From contig NMRB01000636.1 in assembly GCA_002633025.1 (NCBI GenBank), forward strand, positions 33,892-97,891: a DNA stretch of 64,000 nucleotides, written 5' to 3'. Position 1 is the first letter of the stretch. Each line of letters opens with the position of its first letter. The translations under genes and the position numbers were made by a program. Shown in pieces: positions 9,511-21,242 of the stretch. The notes under the pieces are model-generated. The model saw only the letters and a list, made by a program, of their open reading frames with translations, had not been told where the DNA came from and did not search any database. Source of the DNA: Notospermus geniculatus. Taxonomy: Eukaryota > Nemertea > Pilidiophora > Heteronemertea > Lineidae.

Positions 9511-10788
9511 ATGTTCGCAGCACTGGCAAAAGGGGTCGCTCTGACTTTGACCCTGACGTCCTTGATTCTGATATCTCCTACGTCATCGTCGACCCTGACA
9601 CCGGAAGCGACCGATCACGTGACGGACGACATGGGAACAGAAACAGGGACTGGTCCCACGACTCCGGAGATGCCAACGACCAGGAGGGTCCCCTCTGGTC
9701 CCATATATCCGCGTAACCTGGACTGCGTGTACACACCTGACGTCCTAGTCCGTCACATGGTCCCTATGAAGTTCCGAAACAGCAAAATATATGTGACTAC
9801 TCCTCTGGTTGTGATCGGAATGGTACTCATCTTTCTCGTGAATGGACGACGGATGTTGAAAGCGTCTGCACATTTCTACATGTGTGTACTTTCAGTGGCC
9901 GACACTCTGGCCATTTTCATGTACATTGTTGAATTTCAAGTTAAACATGCGTCTAAGGGTAAGATGTACCTGAACAAACCACTGTGTGGCTGTTTGCACT
10001 ACTTTTATCATGTTTGTCAGGAGTTCGCTGTCGCTGTTCTGGTAGTCATGACCATTGAGAGAATGCTTGCCATATTATTTCCGTTTAAGTTACAGAATTT
10101 TTTCTCTGTGAAGAAGGCAGCGCTCGTTTTAGGCGTCGCACTGGTATCTATTCTCATCATAAACTCTCCATGGCTTTGGGGCTGGACAGGCGGTCAACTC
10201 TTCAGACCTAATATGGGGTGGTATTACGTTTGTGGGGGTCTTAAGAAATTCAAAAATTACAAACCCAGTTTGCCATACCAACATGCCCTGGACATCACCT
10301 TGTCTATAAAAACCTACTTGTTTCTAAACGTACCAATGATTATTTTATTTGCTTGTAACATCGCTATCATTGTTACAATAACTAAAGCCTCGAAAACCAA
10401 ACTGACTGGTTCTGAGAAAGGTAATGATAAGGGGTCGTCTCAGCTTCGGCACATCACCGCCCAGACCCTTTCTGTTTCAATTCTATTCATTGTTTTTGGC
10501 CTGCCGTTTGCTGTCCTGGCACATCCAGATACCCCCAAACTCTTCTCGTCGTGGGCTAGAACGTGCTCGGATTTCCTTGCAATTCGATGGCTCATCGAAA
10601 TTTCTAAATTCCTTTTTGAATTGACGCACTGCCTGAATGCTTACCTGTACGCCATGACCAGCAAGCGGTTTAGAAGCGAACTACTTGTAGCGTTACACAT
10701 CAAAGCTAGCAAGAAGCCTGGTTCTAGTGCCAGCGGAACGCGGCAGACGGCGCTACCGTCAGTCAGCAGCTCTGTTGCTCACACCTAA
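9511..10788 (+). CDS. Rhodopsin-like (class A) seven-TM receptor, 425 aa, copy A
   Basis: The hydrophobic N-terminus (about 8-27) looks like a cleavable signal peptide, followed by a Thr/Pro-rich ectodomain that is probably O-glycosylated. TM1 is 94-112, TM2 120-142 with LSVAD (D131), and TM3 about 160-182 ending E183-R184-M. C159 and C241 would form the conserved disulfide. TM4 is 203-220 and TM5 268-292. Loop 3 contains TGSEKGNDKGSSQLRHITAQ, whose second half is shared with the 373-aa receptor. TM6 is 316-336 with FGLP, and TM7 356-381 ends N376-A-Y-L-Y380. The tail is Ser/Thr-rich. The ATG is the first after the intron acceptor. The whole coding region is one exon. It is a paralogue of the two minus-strand receptors. 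The signal peptide and longer ectodomain set this type apart. The ligand is unknown. Confidence 0.92.
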   Translation: MFAALAKGVALTLTLTSLILISPTSSSTLTPEATDHVTDDMGTETGTGPTTPEMPTTRRVPSGPIYPRNLDCVYTPDVLVRHMVPMKFRNSKIYVTTPLVVIGMVLIFLVNGRRMLKASAHFYMCVLSVADTLAIFMYIVEFQVKHASKGKMYLNKPLCGCLHYFYHVCQEFAVAVLVVMTIERMLAILFPFKLQNFFSVKKAALVLGVALVSILIINSPWLWGWTGGQLFRPNMGWYYVCGGLKKFKNYKPSLPYQHALDITLSIKTYLFLNVPMIILFACNIAIIVTITKASKTKLTGSEKGNDKGSSQLRHITAQTLSVSILFIVFGLPFAVLAHPDTPKLFSSWARTCSDFLAIRWLIEISKFLFELTHCLNAYLYAMTSKRFRSELLVALHIKASKKPGSSASGTRQTALPSVSSSVAHT

Positions 10789-10928
10789 AATCTCGTCTCC
10801 TTTTTCGATTCAGGAGCACGCTGTATCGATCTCTTCTCTTCTGAATTCGTCTAATCTTTTGTCCTAACTAAAGTGAAATCGTTTCCTCAAGTAACCCGGT
10901 GTAACATATGCTGGTGATTCTGTATGTC

Positions 10929-11070
10929 AGTGTTTCCCTTACTGTTTGCGAAACGCTGGCAGATAGTTTCTCCATGTTCCTATTGTCAAGTCGCGGTTTA
11001 TTCCTCAGACAATCGTAGGGAACACACACATATGGGGAACATTCAAAAGCGTCACACCTATTTCCCTCGT
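10929..11070 (+). other. Conserved 3' flank of the 425-aa GPCR, copy A
   Basis: This stretch after the stop is also found downstream of the second copy (from about 22657), and in diverged form with no receptor attached at 30093-30235. It contains the local inverted pair GTTTCCC...GGGAACA. A likely polyadenylation signal AATAAA lies at 11403-11408. It is probably part of the 3'UTR. Confidence 0.5.
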
Positions 11071-11402
11071 GAATAAGATCAGGAAGTGCCTATTCGGTCA
11101 TGATAGTGAGCGTATGTTCTTCGGTGACTTTATGCAACTTAAGTCCGGCCGTCACCCCGGCTGGAAAAAAACCTCGACGGGAAATCCGTTCCTCTTCGAT
11201 TTCTCAGCTAATAGTAGCCTAGATGTCTTATTCATGTTGTAGTCAATATTGTATCGACCTCAATGTAGCGTTGTCTCCCAAAATAGCTGGCGCCATCTGG
11301 ACTCTGGCGACCACATCACAGTTGATAACGATTAGCTGCTCGCAGATTTGTGTTTTGTTTTGTCTAAGATGCAATCAGGGATTATCAGTGGACCGGGGAA
11401 CT

Positions 11403-11408
11403 AATAAA
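11403..11408 (+). promoter_or_regulatory. Candidate polyadenylation signal, GPCR copy A
   Basis: This AATAAA lies about 615 bp past the stop. An AATAAA is also present at the matching place in copy B (23133-23138) despite local substitutions. Confidence 0.35.
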
Positions 11409-12181
11409 CATCAGAGAGTGACCGACATAATCTCCATCGCCTAGTTCTTGAGGCGATTCGATCAGAGGCCATTGGCAAAGCGGCCATTACCTTTACAGTG
11501 CTGCCACCTATACCGTCTCGCTGTCTCTCGCGGTACTTGACACAGTGTTATTGTTGGTTCTCCTGTGTATCTTCGTGAATGCTGTATCTAATCTTTGTCC
11601 GTGCCTTTGATATTCTTGTCGACCTTTTTGTACTTGACCATGTTCATTCAAATTGGTATCACATCATTAAACCAGACTGCAGTAAAAACACGAGTCTTTT
11701 TTTCATTAATTTGGTTGACATGATCAGATTGCCTTTTATCATCAACTGATACGTAAACAGAGTCGGGTCGTAAACTTGTTCATCTCAATTTCCTTACCGG
11801 CACCGCATATTATTTATCTAATATTAACACAGGAGACGATGAATTTGTAATTCGTCGCATCCGACGAGGTCGGACAATAATCCACTCATCATGGACGTAA
11901 ATCTCCCGGCCCGCCACCGGGGAACACAAAACAAGAGATCAACTTCCTTATTTTCATTCTTCCTCGTTGCCTAATTTGGAGCCATCGCCATATTCCGGGA
12001 AATAACTCATAAAAATTGTAAGTAAGAGGCCCAAAGGGTACACTAGGATTGTTCTTGTAGTAGGTGTACCGTACATCTCGGAACCTATAGGATGTTTATC
12101 ATTTATTGCCGCTCGGTTTGGCGCCGAGGTAAATCATCACGTAGACGGGGGTTTGCAAGGACCCTGGAGCCTTCACCTACA
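11409..12181. other. Intergenic within copy A, no gene
   Basis: No coding region is supported. A minus-strand ORF open in copy B (22990-23393) is broken here by indels, which argues against it being a real gene. Confidence 0.45.
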
Positions 12182-12447
12182 CTAGATTAGTTCCAGATCT
12201 CACCGCTAGGAGTAAATACTGAGATTGGTAGCGCCTGTCGTCCGTCACGTGATCAACCGTAAGTAGCCGATGAAAAATGCGCCGATTCGTCGATTCCACT
12301 TGCTCTCTTTCAACAAAAGAGCAATCAATGGTTGTTCAACCAATCAACGCGTTTTTCATTGGCTGCTTGCTGATCACGTGATTATGGACGACAGGCGGTA
12401 CCGACCTCAGTATCTACTCCTACCGGTGTGACCTGGAACTAACCTAG
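12182..12447. mobile_element. TIR element beginning CTAGATTAGTTCCAG, copy A
   Basis: Long imperfect inverted repeats run from CTAGATTAGTTCCAGATCTC inward and from GTGACCTGGAACTAACCTAG back. They include CACGTGATCA/TGATCACGTG near the inner end, and a second inner hairpin is formed by GATTGGTTGAAC-type repeats. It is present at the same place in copy B (23921-24189), so it predates the duplication or allele split. Confidence 0.75.
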
Positions 12448-12697
12448 AATTGTCTTGACGGGAAGGAGTGTCGTGGTGTGAAAATCCAGCCAATCCTTGC
12501 TCATCCTGTTTGTGTATGCAATGTTACACGTCGCCATGTTTACCAAGTCTATTTATTGATGTATTGGGTTGCGTAAAAGGACCGCGTTTTCGCCAACCAC
12601 CTGAATGATGCAGAATAAACTATTTGTAATGGAAAGGAGCGTGAGATTGACTTCTGGCCTGGCGTCACACTGTGAGATTTTGACAAAATTCTTTTAA

Positions 12698-12976
12698 AGG
12701 ACCACAGTATTGCTTCCCAATCCTGCGTTACACGTACCCGCGTTAAGGGGGAGACCTCTATTAACGACTTGGTAAACTACCGCATTGACTAGTCTCGCGC
12801 AGCCAGCTGTTTCGTTCCGCAGTACTGCTACACAAACTTGTTCGATCCCCAGCGGCTGGGTGACCGAGACTGTAATCATACATTCTCCAACACTGGGGCG
12901 AAAGGCTTAACTACAGTATTGGAGAACGGGTACGGTGGCGCCGGCTGTCGACAGAAAGTGGCAATACCGTGGTGCT
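12698..12976. mobile_element. TTAA-flanked MITE, copy A only
   Basis: The element is bounded by TTAA (12694-12697, 12977-12980) with AGGACCACAGTATTGC and GCAATACCGTGGTGCT as inverted ends. Its interior is related to the elements at 7559 and 44436. Copy B has no element here, only about 20 bp of unrelated sequence at the site. Confidence 0.75.
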
Positions 12977-13088
12977 TTAAATCGTTAGATTTGAAGTTGC
13001 TCTTGTTCATTTCAGTGCGGGGGGAGTGGTCCGATGAATGTCGTGGAACAAGGGCCGAATTCCTAAAACCTGAAGGCGTTAAGCTTAA

Positions 13089-13302
13089 AGAAGCACGGTA
13101 TACGATCCTTATCGATATTTTGACTGCCGACGTAGAGAAAGCCACCTAGCGGCAGCAATACCAACTACAAAAAACATTACAAAATGTACATAGTACATCG
13201 GGTCCATTCGCCTACAACGTAGTTAGTCCCTAGGGTTGGAGAGTGTCGCGCATGGCGATGGTGGCGCCGTCTGTCGAGAAAAAGTGGCAATACCAAGCTC
13301 CT
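13089..13302. mobile_element. TTAA-flanked MITE, copy A
   Basis: The left end AGAAGCACGGTATACG and right end GGCAATACCAAGCTCCT are degenerate inverted repeats between TTAA sites. The interior (GACTGCCGACGTAGAG, CATTACAAAATGTA) matches the elements at 24556, 42413 and, inverted, 62976. Confidence 0.75.
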
Positions 13303-14798
13303 TTAAGCAATGTACACAGTGGCAGGCAGGGCCAATGTGTTAATCATAGTACAAAAACTCTTGGTAGCCCTGCCGCTGTAAATCATCGCCAATAAAACGC
13401 TGCTTACGTTTTAATACCCATACCCTTTATGATTTCGGCCCTACGTGTTGCACGGGTGTTCGAGACTCGTAGCCTCGTCCCCAGGAGACAAGTTATCAAT
13501 CAATTAGTCTTCAATTAAGTGAGAGGATGATAACAGTTGTTTAAGTATCACCTTATCTAGATATCATCGCTGTTGACCGATCGATGGAGACTGAGCAGTA
13601 AACGGGCAACGAACCACGATATTGTTTGATGAGATCTGAAAACACGTCGCATCATTTTGGATGAGTTGCGGGGGCAGGCGTCTTACTCACCAGTCAACGG
13701 GAGGCGCGGAACGGTCGTGATTGAAAACGAGGCTTGGGGAAACTTGGAGGGAGTTTTCCAACTGAACGCGGAGGTATTTAAACATCAGGGAAGAATTTGA
13801 CGTCTCTTCAGTTTCTGCTGTAACCAACCCAGACAGGCAGGACATAAGCTTTGTACTGGGTGACACGGATTTTACGGATTTGATTTGTAAGAGCTTTTGA
13901 GGCGGAAGTTTAAAAGTTTTCTGGTAAGTTATTGATGATCGTTTTCAAATAATGTTGTAAAGTTGTAGCAACAATTTGTAGTATGCTAATGACATAACTC
14001 TGATCGCTCAATGCATGTATCTTATATAATATTTCAGGTCGACTTTTTCTTTCGTTCAGCGTGGTCTTGCGCATGCAGTTCGTTGGCCACGAAAGTTTTT
14101 TCATCTTTTTTCATGTTTTTCCCCTTTTGATATATTGTTTGAGAGAGCTGGAAATCGTTGTTTATCGGGTGTTCTCCAGAGAGTATACATGTAGATAGAT
14201 TGGTCAGGGAATTCAGCACGTGTTGTTTCAAGTTAAATCAGGGTAACTTCACCTTCCAATTATCCAGCCCGAAAAAAAGATTCTATCTTACAAATTGAAT
14301 GAACGTTTTTAAGAAGAATCTTTTTTTCAGCTGGACCACTAAATCGATTAAGTATCGAAGTTCCTAATTTCCCCATTTACGTGAGGTCACACGAACTGTA
14401 ATCTACTGGAGTGGGCCACCACTTTCTCCAAGCTTTATAAAGAACCACTACAGCAGCGATTGTAGCGTCGGCATATTTACCTTAAAAACTGTCATAGATT
14501 TACCCTGTCTACGAAATCCAGCATCAATCGGCTGATGACTGGTAATCTCGTGACTAGAAAGGGTACACTCGATTCAGAAGAGGGATATGTTGATTCGTTA
14601 AACAATGCCCACTCAAATCATTGGTCCTAGTTAATTGCACCAAATTTAGAGGCCCAGAAGTGCATTTTTCTCAAAGGATGGATAAGTGTATGTTACTTTG
14701 ACTATTGGCCTCAAAGGGTTTCTATGTTTTGAAAGCAAATGGCGAAATAGGCTCAAAATACTACACTTGTGCATTGAATAATGGCTCAAGTTGTATTA

Positions 14799-14946
14799 GG
14801 GAGGTTTAGAAATCAAACGATAATGTAAAGGTTGACGACAACGTTATTGTTGTACCGAAAATGCAATATAAAATCTGGTTCATGTGTAGTATGAAAAATA
14901 ACGTTGTCGTAAAGTTTACGTTTATCTTTAAATTTCTAAACCTCCC
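14799..14946. mobile_element. GGGAGGTTTAGAAAT MITE, first of two, copy A
   Basis: The element is about 148 bp and is a near-palindrome. GGGAGGTTTAGAAATCAAAC is mirrored at the far end by AAATTTCTAAACCTCCC, with ACGACAACGTTATT inside both arms. It is flanked by TA on each side, as for Tc1/mariner-type targets. It encodes nothing. Confidence 0.85.
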
Positions 14947-15060
14947 TAATATTTCGATAAAATGATACGATTTGCTTGAGACACCGTCAGGAATGAAAGA
15001 GGCGGTGGTCCTTAATATATCTGAAACGGATTGTTGGAACCGACAAAACATGTACCAATA

Positions 15061-15205
15061 GAGAGGTTTAGAAATGAACGATAAAGGTAAACGTTAACGA
15101 CAACTTTATTTTTGTACCGAAAATGCAATATATAATCTGGTTAATGTGTAGTATGAAAAATAACGTTGTCGTAAAGTTTACGTTGATCGTTTGATTTCTA
15201 AATCC
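15061..15205. mobile_element. GGGAGGTTTAGAAAT MITE, second of two, copy A
   Basis: This is a second member of the same family 115 bp further on, flanked by TA. Its right end is slightly eroded (TAAATCC) compared with the intact end in copy B. Confidence 0.8.
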
Positions 15206-15254
15206 TAAAAACTGCTTTTCATTGACAAATCACCGGACAAAACTGCCAACGCAA

Positions 15255-15432
15255 AGGCACTGCTCTACGTGAGAGTAGTTTCGTCTGAATTGGCTCTCAA
15301 TGGGCAATTCACCATTGTTGGTTTCGTTCCGACTGACTGGAACCTTTGACACAGACGACTGTGTTTTCTATGGTTGAATTGCCCATATAGAGAGCCAACT
15401 CGTTTGAGAAAACCCTCACGTGGAGAGGCGCC
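15255..15432. mobile_element. TIR element with GTTGGCTCTCAATGGGCAATT ends, copy A
   Basis: The inverted ends contain ACGTGAG, then TTGGCTCTCAATGGGCAATT, mirrored by AATTGCCCATATAGAGAGCC then CTCACGT. Related copies or fragments occur at 16170-16280, 17428-17475, 26731-26909, 33640-33960, 35912-35968 and 46200-46445. It is one of the most numerous families in the window. Confidence 0.75.
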
Positions 15433-15781
15433 TTAAGACATGCGGCCTCTGGTGAGAGGAGCAGCAACTAGAAACATGATCCGGAATGCAGGCTATTCCT
15501 TGACAATCATCAGTTCCTTATTCTATCGCCTCTCGATTATTTCCGTAAAGAGAAACCAGAGCTGGTCAATTCATTATTAATTCGTCTTTGACCATTCATC
15601 GAGTTTTTCTTTGTTTATGGAGCCAATGTAATGATTCTAATTGCTATTCCAAAAGCAGGTCTGATTTCAGTGCTGCTTTATTATATGTAACAAATGTACA
15701 CAAGTACCGCATTCGATTACTTCCTCGGGCCTTCCTCGGGCAAGCCCCGGAAGGACAAGCTGAGCGTGCGCACAACAGCCA

Positions 15782-15888
15782 GTAATCGAACGCTGTCGTG
15801 TTAGACACGAGAAAAATGTGCTGTGATTGGCTGGCTGAATATCCGCCATGACACTTTACTCGTGTCTAACACGACAGCGTTCGATTAC
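15782..15888. repeat. Perfect 30-bp inverted repeat, copy A
   Basis: The arms 15782-15811 and 15859-15888 are exact reverse complements, starting GTAATCGAACGCTGTCGTGT, around a 47-bp loop. The same structure is intact in copy B (27491-27597). It may be a foldback element or the inner end of a larger one, since ATTCGATTAC also occurs at about 15712. Confidence 0.85.
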
Positions 15889-17419
15889 TTTTGCACGCCG
15901 ATATACACTGATGTATGCGAGGGCTGTGTGCATCTCATGATCGGAAGTGACATCCTGCTTTGCATCCTGGGAAGGTTACACGAGAAGCCCACCTCGGGGA
16001 GTAGGGCTAGTCGCGCCTGGTCCGAGGAAGCCCCGATGACGCAGTTCCGGTGTAAACGAACGCTGTAGAGCCTGTTCCGAGCTAGCTCGTGGAAGTAAAC
16101 GAATGGCCTAAAGAACTGACGAATGAGGTCCTGCGCCATGGAAGCTTCTTGCAACCACGCCTTAAAGGTGTTCGCCACGTGAGAGAATCAACCATAGAAA
16201 ACTATGGGCAGTCATTGTGTCAGTGATCTCGACGTACGTCGTAAGGAAACCAACAATTTTGACTTGCCCATTAAGAGCCAGGATTTTTTATTCAGCTATA
16301 AAATGTTTGGCTTTCCTGGTCGGGTTTAAACATTGGGTTATTGACAAAACATGAAAAGCCTGTCAATATGAAAGATGTCACGCTCTAGATGGCGGGTTAT
16401 CTACGGTAATCTTCTGTGAACGTTTAAAACCATCCGAACTCAGGATTATGCCGAGGGATGGGCGAGGACGGTGTCTGTGGGTAACAAGCTGGTAGCATAC
16501 AGACGGAAAACTCAGTGATGAGGTCGTCTCCGTGAGCCAACGCGGCTTGAGCGAAAAACCTGTGTGTGTTACCTCATTCCTGGGAGACCTTTTCGTCGGA
16601 ATGAGCTTAAGAAGGCTCAAAACGACCACGCATGTACAGACTATCGTACTAAACTACCATACCCGATGAATATACAGGGTTTGGGCAAGTGTGATAAAAT
16701 CTAATGCCCCCACCCTTCTGATGTCCCCATGCATTAGTGGTGCAGGATTAAGGGTCTTGGTCTCTCTAGTGTCCAATTCAATGGTGCCGCTTAATCCGTA
16801 AATGTATTGTTGGGGGACATCACATATCGGGGTACATTAGACTATCTTTTACACCGGGTTACTTCGTATGTAGACGATGTGGGGTCCCAGATGATGTGTA
16901 GGCAAGTCTTAAACTTGTTCTTCACTGAATCGGTCCCCGGAGATTTAGAGGGCTGTTGAGGTAACTTTATAAGACATGCGATGCCACACGGGACTTTGAA
17001 CTATATCTCTATCTCAAATCCCTATCGGTCATAGTTAATCGAAGTAAATTTCTTTGATCCTGAGGCGAATTAGTATCGGAAAGTCTAATAAAAGAAACTG
17101 TGATTTTTTTCTCTAGGTTACGAAATGTCATGTAGCATGTGAAATGCCAGCGCTAGATTTGATGCCCTTTGAACACATGTCAAAAACAATTGTTTCTAGT
17201 TCATTCAATATATGAAAAATTGTTTGTGATGTGAAAGTAACGTCTTAGAAGCTGACGTGTGAGGTAAGATGGGTTTGGGCGTATGAATCATGATATTCCA
17301 CTTATACTTGTTGTATAAATGGTGCCGGAATGAAACGAAATGAAAAAAGGGAAAGAAAGTGTTTTAAGTGCCTGTATTCACTATAGAGTGATCAAAGACA
17401 ATATGTGTAGTGACAAAAG

Positions 17420-17805
17420 TAAGTAATTGCCCATAGAGAGCCGACGTGTGCGAAAAACCCCCAACGGAGTGGCTTGCTGTGCGGGTGTTAAAGACAATGT
17501 ATCATGGCTTCGTGACCTCTTGTTCTTGCTGTCTGGGTTGGACCTTTGGGACATGCCAACCCAACAAATTGAATACTTTCTGTATCAACAGACTTTTCTA
17601 TATGGGCATGCCACCAACAAATTACTCATAAGACAAAGAAAGACTGGACACAAACAAACAAAATGTAAATTAACAATGATTTTCGTGGCCCGCAAAAATA
17701 CCCATGATACATTGTCTTTAACATGAAATGAAGAAGCGTTTTGCAAATGGTAATATATGTACATGTACTGCAATTTAGAAGTGGTGACAAGTTTTGTTAC
17801 CTTAA
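17420..17805. other. Unique spacer between the two large copies
   Basis: This belongs to neither copy. It starts with a fragment of the TTGCCCATAGAGAGCC family and has two overlapping ORFs (17427-17726 and 17446-17631) without recognisable features. I see no gene. Confidence 0.5.
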
Positions 17806-18048
17806 GGGCACCGCACACTAGCGATTTTTTCGAGCGATTTTGTAGGCGACCGGCCTTGCGACCACAGAAGCGACTGAACATTTTTCAGTTTTTTTAGTTT
17901 TTGTTGACTTGTTTGCGACAAATGCTTCTTTGGAAGATCAGTGATGTCGTGGATGACATCACTGATCGACCGCAAAGGTAATTACGGCAGGCGACGTAGT
18001 AGTCGCATCGGTAGTCGCCCCCATTTTAGTCGCCAGTGTGCGGAGCCC
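17806..18048. mobile_element. TTAA-flanked MITE spanning the left edge of copy B
   Basis: The ends GGGCACCGCACACTAGCGA and TCGCCAGTGTGCGGAGCCC are inverted repeats between TTAA at 17802-17805 and 18049-18052. It has an internal palindrome TCAGTGATGTC...GACATCACTGA. The block shared with copy A starts at 17918, inside this element. Confidence 0.85.
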
Positions 18049-18976
18049 TTAAGTTAATAGGCCTATAGGCGAAGAGATTTTAGCTATAGCACCTACCTTG
18101 ACGCTCGTGTCGATACCCGTCTTACAAGCTTGCGTGTGATCCCCAACCAGGCTGTCTGAAAATGCGAAGTCACAGACGATATTGACCCCCTTTTTGACAC
18201 TTGTAGGCCTATCAGCAGAGTAATTAAAGGCCCACTGACATTCATCAAAATTTTGTACGTCTTCAAACAAAGTCTCTTCCTCCGTCGCCGCACACACGGT
18301 GGGAAGTTTACCACTGCGTTCTCGTATTTCACAAAATTGTCTAGTAGGATATTTTTTGTAACATGAGAGAGTTACCTTACAGTGACAAAGTTACCTTAAC
18401 GATATTTTATATCATATGAGGGGGAACATTAAACATAAAGGGAGTCGTGTATGTTTACTTGTCATTTGTGTCTTCGCTTTGTTCGCCGTATTCAGAACAC
18501 GAGTAGGCCTAATACCAGTGTCACTCGGATGAAATATATCATTGCTTTATCTCTAATTGTATCTGATTTGTGATGTTTATGTCGGAAATCTTGATTTGAA
18601 TTCACCGGCATGCGTCCTTTGGTTCGATCAGTGGCATGAGTCCTTTCTTCGACAAATGACGATCGTTGTTGATGGTCGCTCTTGACTTATTCATACACAA
18701 ACCAATCGCGTAAACAGGTCATTTCTGATCAAACCCTTCAAATGAAATGCTTTGATTCCGATCAAATGGCTCTTTGAGTCTCGGAATGTCGGAATGTTCA
18801 GGTGCGTAGACAATGCGTCAAACAATTTTGACGATTTTGGATATGCGAGTGCATCGTGGTGGTCTTTTACACAGAGCAAACCAGCTTGGGCGTTCCCCAT
18901 TCGTACGGGTTGCGCTAACCTCTATCTTAACGGTGTAGGAAGAGAGTGGGCCGATGCATCTCGGGAACGGTATTAA

Positions 18977-19239
18977 AGAGGCAGTGTATGCCTTCCCTAT
19001 GCTGCGCAAAACATACCCGCTTACGGGAGACCTCTATTGATAATGTTGTTGAACTACCGCTTGTCAACCTCGCCCCGTGTAGAGTAACTCTCGTTCCTAG
19101 GGTATCCACGGATGCATCATTGTATTATAACCATACGTTCTCCACCACTGGCGCGAAAGGCAAAACTACGGTATTGGAGAATGATGCAATCACCGCCGGT
19201 GGCGCCAGCTGTCGACAAAATGCGGCAATATCGTAGCCT
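18977..19239. mobile_element. TTAA-flanked MITE, copy B
   Basis: This is the counterpart of the copy A element at 7559, again between TTAA sites (18973-18976, 19240-19243), with small indels. It was present before the two copies separated. Confidence 0.6.
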
Positions 19240-19587
19240 TTAACAGAGTCAAGATGAACTGTGTGATGGAAATCCAGGTTTTCTTCGAAGAGACGATTAC
19301 AATTATATGTTGCTCTGCGAGATTGCGGAAGGGCGTGTGTAACTGCTGATAATTGCGCCTTTGTATTGAAATGTACTTGGGTGGTTACAGGAAGTGTTTG
19401 CTTGTAGTTCCCCTTGACTCTGGCTGGTGTCCATGCTGCTGTGACCTTGAAACGCCTCAGTTAGAACACTTGGCCAAAATACACCAGTCCAAATCGAATG
19501 CTCCTTTTCCTAATGCGTGTCTAAATTCAACAGCCTGTAACTGCTATTCTCCGATCGCAGTCTTATTGCCGCCTGCTCGTTCCCCCG

Positions 19588-19856
19588 CAGGGTCGGATCC
19601 AGGGTCGACAGAAAGGGGGGCGTAGCTCAACGGAGGTGGTGACCACCGAGAGCGCGAAGCCCAAACGGGGGGTCTGGGGGTCCTCCCCCATAAAAATTTG
19701 GCAATTTAAGTGCCTTTAGATGCATTTTCCTGGCATCTGAGAGCAAAAAACTCGAATTTTTATGTGATTGAATTTTTCTTGCTAAAAAAAATCACTACTC
19801 TGCCAAAAATAGGGGGCGTTCGCCCCCCCACGCCCCCCCCCCTGGATCCGACCCTG
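19588..19856. mobile_element. TIR MITE with CAGGGTCGGATCCAGGG ends, copy B only
   Basis: The left end CAGGGTCGGATCCAGGG and right end CCTGGATCCGACCCTG are inverted repeats. CCCCG is duplicated on both sides (19583-19587, 19857-19861). Next to the right end are runs of C, and the interior has no ORF of note. CAGGG ends resemble hAT-type elements, but a 5-bp target duplication is not typical of them, so the superfamily is left open. Confidence 0.85.
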
Positions 19857-20364
19857 CCCCGTAAGAGAACTCTAGAACTGCAGATAGGTTGAAATTCCTT
19901 CAAAAGGAGCACTCTCCAACGGCGAGGGAAGCCTTCTCGTTGGAGATTGGTTGCATGCGTTTGAGACGATTGTCATCGGTATGCAACATATTTAATTGCA
20001 TTTAATTGCTTTGCAAACGGGAAATTGAAGCGAGTAGTTGGCCCTTCCCTTCCTGAGGGTGTGACGGGTTGCTAGGGACTCCCAGTCACTTATTAAATCC
20101 ACATCGTCTTGACTTTCGATGTTATGTTTTCCATTAACATACCTGGCTGGTATTTGGTAAAAAATGAATCCTTTTTCGCCCGTCTACGTTTTTGTTCCGT
20201 AATGGTGTCCCGTCTCCGACTCCCGAAATGTCAACTGAATAGGAGGCGCTAGTTTAGACAAAATCGGCGGAAGATAGGGACAGAATCGCGAAGGAGATAA
20301 TGCACCTTTAATTTCGTCAGCTTCTTTCCAAGTGCAGAATGATTTGCCGGCCCGGAAAACTGAT

Positions 20365-20383
20365 CACGTGACCAGGGTATAAA
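20365..20383 (+). promoter_or_regulatory. Core promoter of 425-aa GPCR, copy B: E-box plus TATA
   Basis: CACGTG (20365-20370) and TATAAA (20378-20383) keep the sequence and spacing seen in copy A. The first-exon donor GTAAGT begins at 20523. Both copies therefore appear transcriptionally competent. Confidence 0.6.
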
Positions 20384-20571
20384 TTCCCGTCCGCGTTGGG
20401 TGGGTCCTGAATTTTGACTAAGATGCCCAGATGTGAGGATTGTCATATTGCACGTACCTGACAGGTTTTAGTCGGTGAGGAATTCTTTTGGAGATTTTGA
20501 GGGAGTGTACTTAATAATAGTGGTAAGTTTGCGTCGTTCTGTTGTGTTTACCAGTTACATTGTTTTTACTT

Positions 20572-20803
20572 ATTATTATTATTGTTTTTATTTATCCAAG
20601 ATACAGAATAGCACAAAATTGACACACAAAATGATAATAAGCAAGAAGTCAATCTCCAAAAACGTAGACGGGCGAAAAAGGATTCATTTTTTACCAAATA
20701 CCAGCCAGGTTCGTTAATGGAAAACATAACATCGAAAGTCAAGACGGTGTGGCTATTCGTGAATTCTGGAGATTGACTTCTTGCTTATTATTATTGTTTT
20801 TAT
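20572..20803. repeat. Inverted-duplication insertion in the 5'UTR intron, copy B
   Basis: Copy A reads straight through here (TTACTTATATTTATGTCAC). Copy B has about 220 extra bases. Part of the insert (about 20655-20752) is the reverse complement of the flank at about 20100-20200. The insert is closed by the inverted pair AGCAAGAAGTCAATCTCCA and TGGAGATTGACTTCTTGCT. It looks like a foldback copy of local sequence rather than an ordinary transposon. Confidence 0.75.
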
Positions 20804-21242
20804 TTATGTCACATAATATGCCCCCAAGTCATACGTTCATCGATACTGAGCTCGTCAAAAAGTACCAAATCCGAAAATCGTACACACACCCTGTCACGTA
20901 CGCTTTGAGAGCTTTTCCCATCCAAAAGGCCCTTCTCCGCTACACTCGGTGGTATCGGCCTCCAACCAAAGTTCTCCCCTCCCGGTTTGTTGAGTTTGAG
21001 GCCGCTGGGTCCGAGCTACTCCACGGCATGCGAGTTTTCTGGTGTGAATTCTATTTGCTTGCAATAAGCAATTCATAATTTAGTTGGATTTTGACGTTAC
21101 GTGTATATCGTACGCGGCGGTAACTGCAATGCTAGGAGCTAACGCCAAGTTGGCAGCAACGTCATGTTGTTGACAAATACACCCGTCCCTGGCCTGAAAG
21201 CAACCCCGACACTAAAAACATTCTTCTTTTTCAGCTAGCGGC

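Larger units (their letters stand above)
6504..17419. repeat. Large direct repeat, copy A (~10.9 kb)
   Basis: The sequence matches 17918-28680 over its whole length, with scattered substitutions, small indels and several transposon presence/absence differences. It contains one intact 425-aa GPCR gene. The left edge is exactly the single N at 6503, which falls inside a MITE that is complete in the other copy. The right edge is the shared string GTGACAAAAG, after which the two copies diverge completely. It is either a recent tandem duplication or an allelic duplicate introduced by assembly. Confidence 0.92.
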
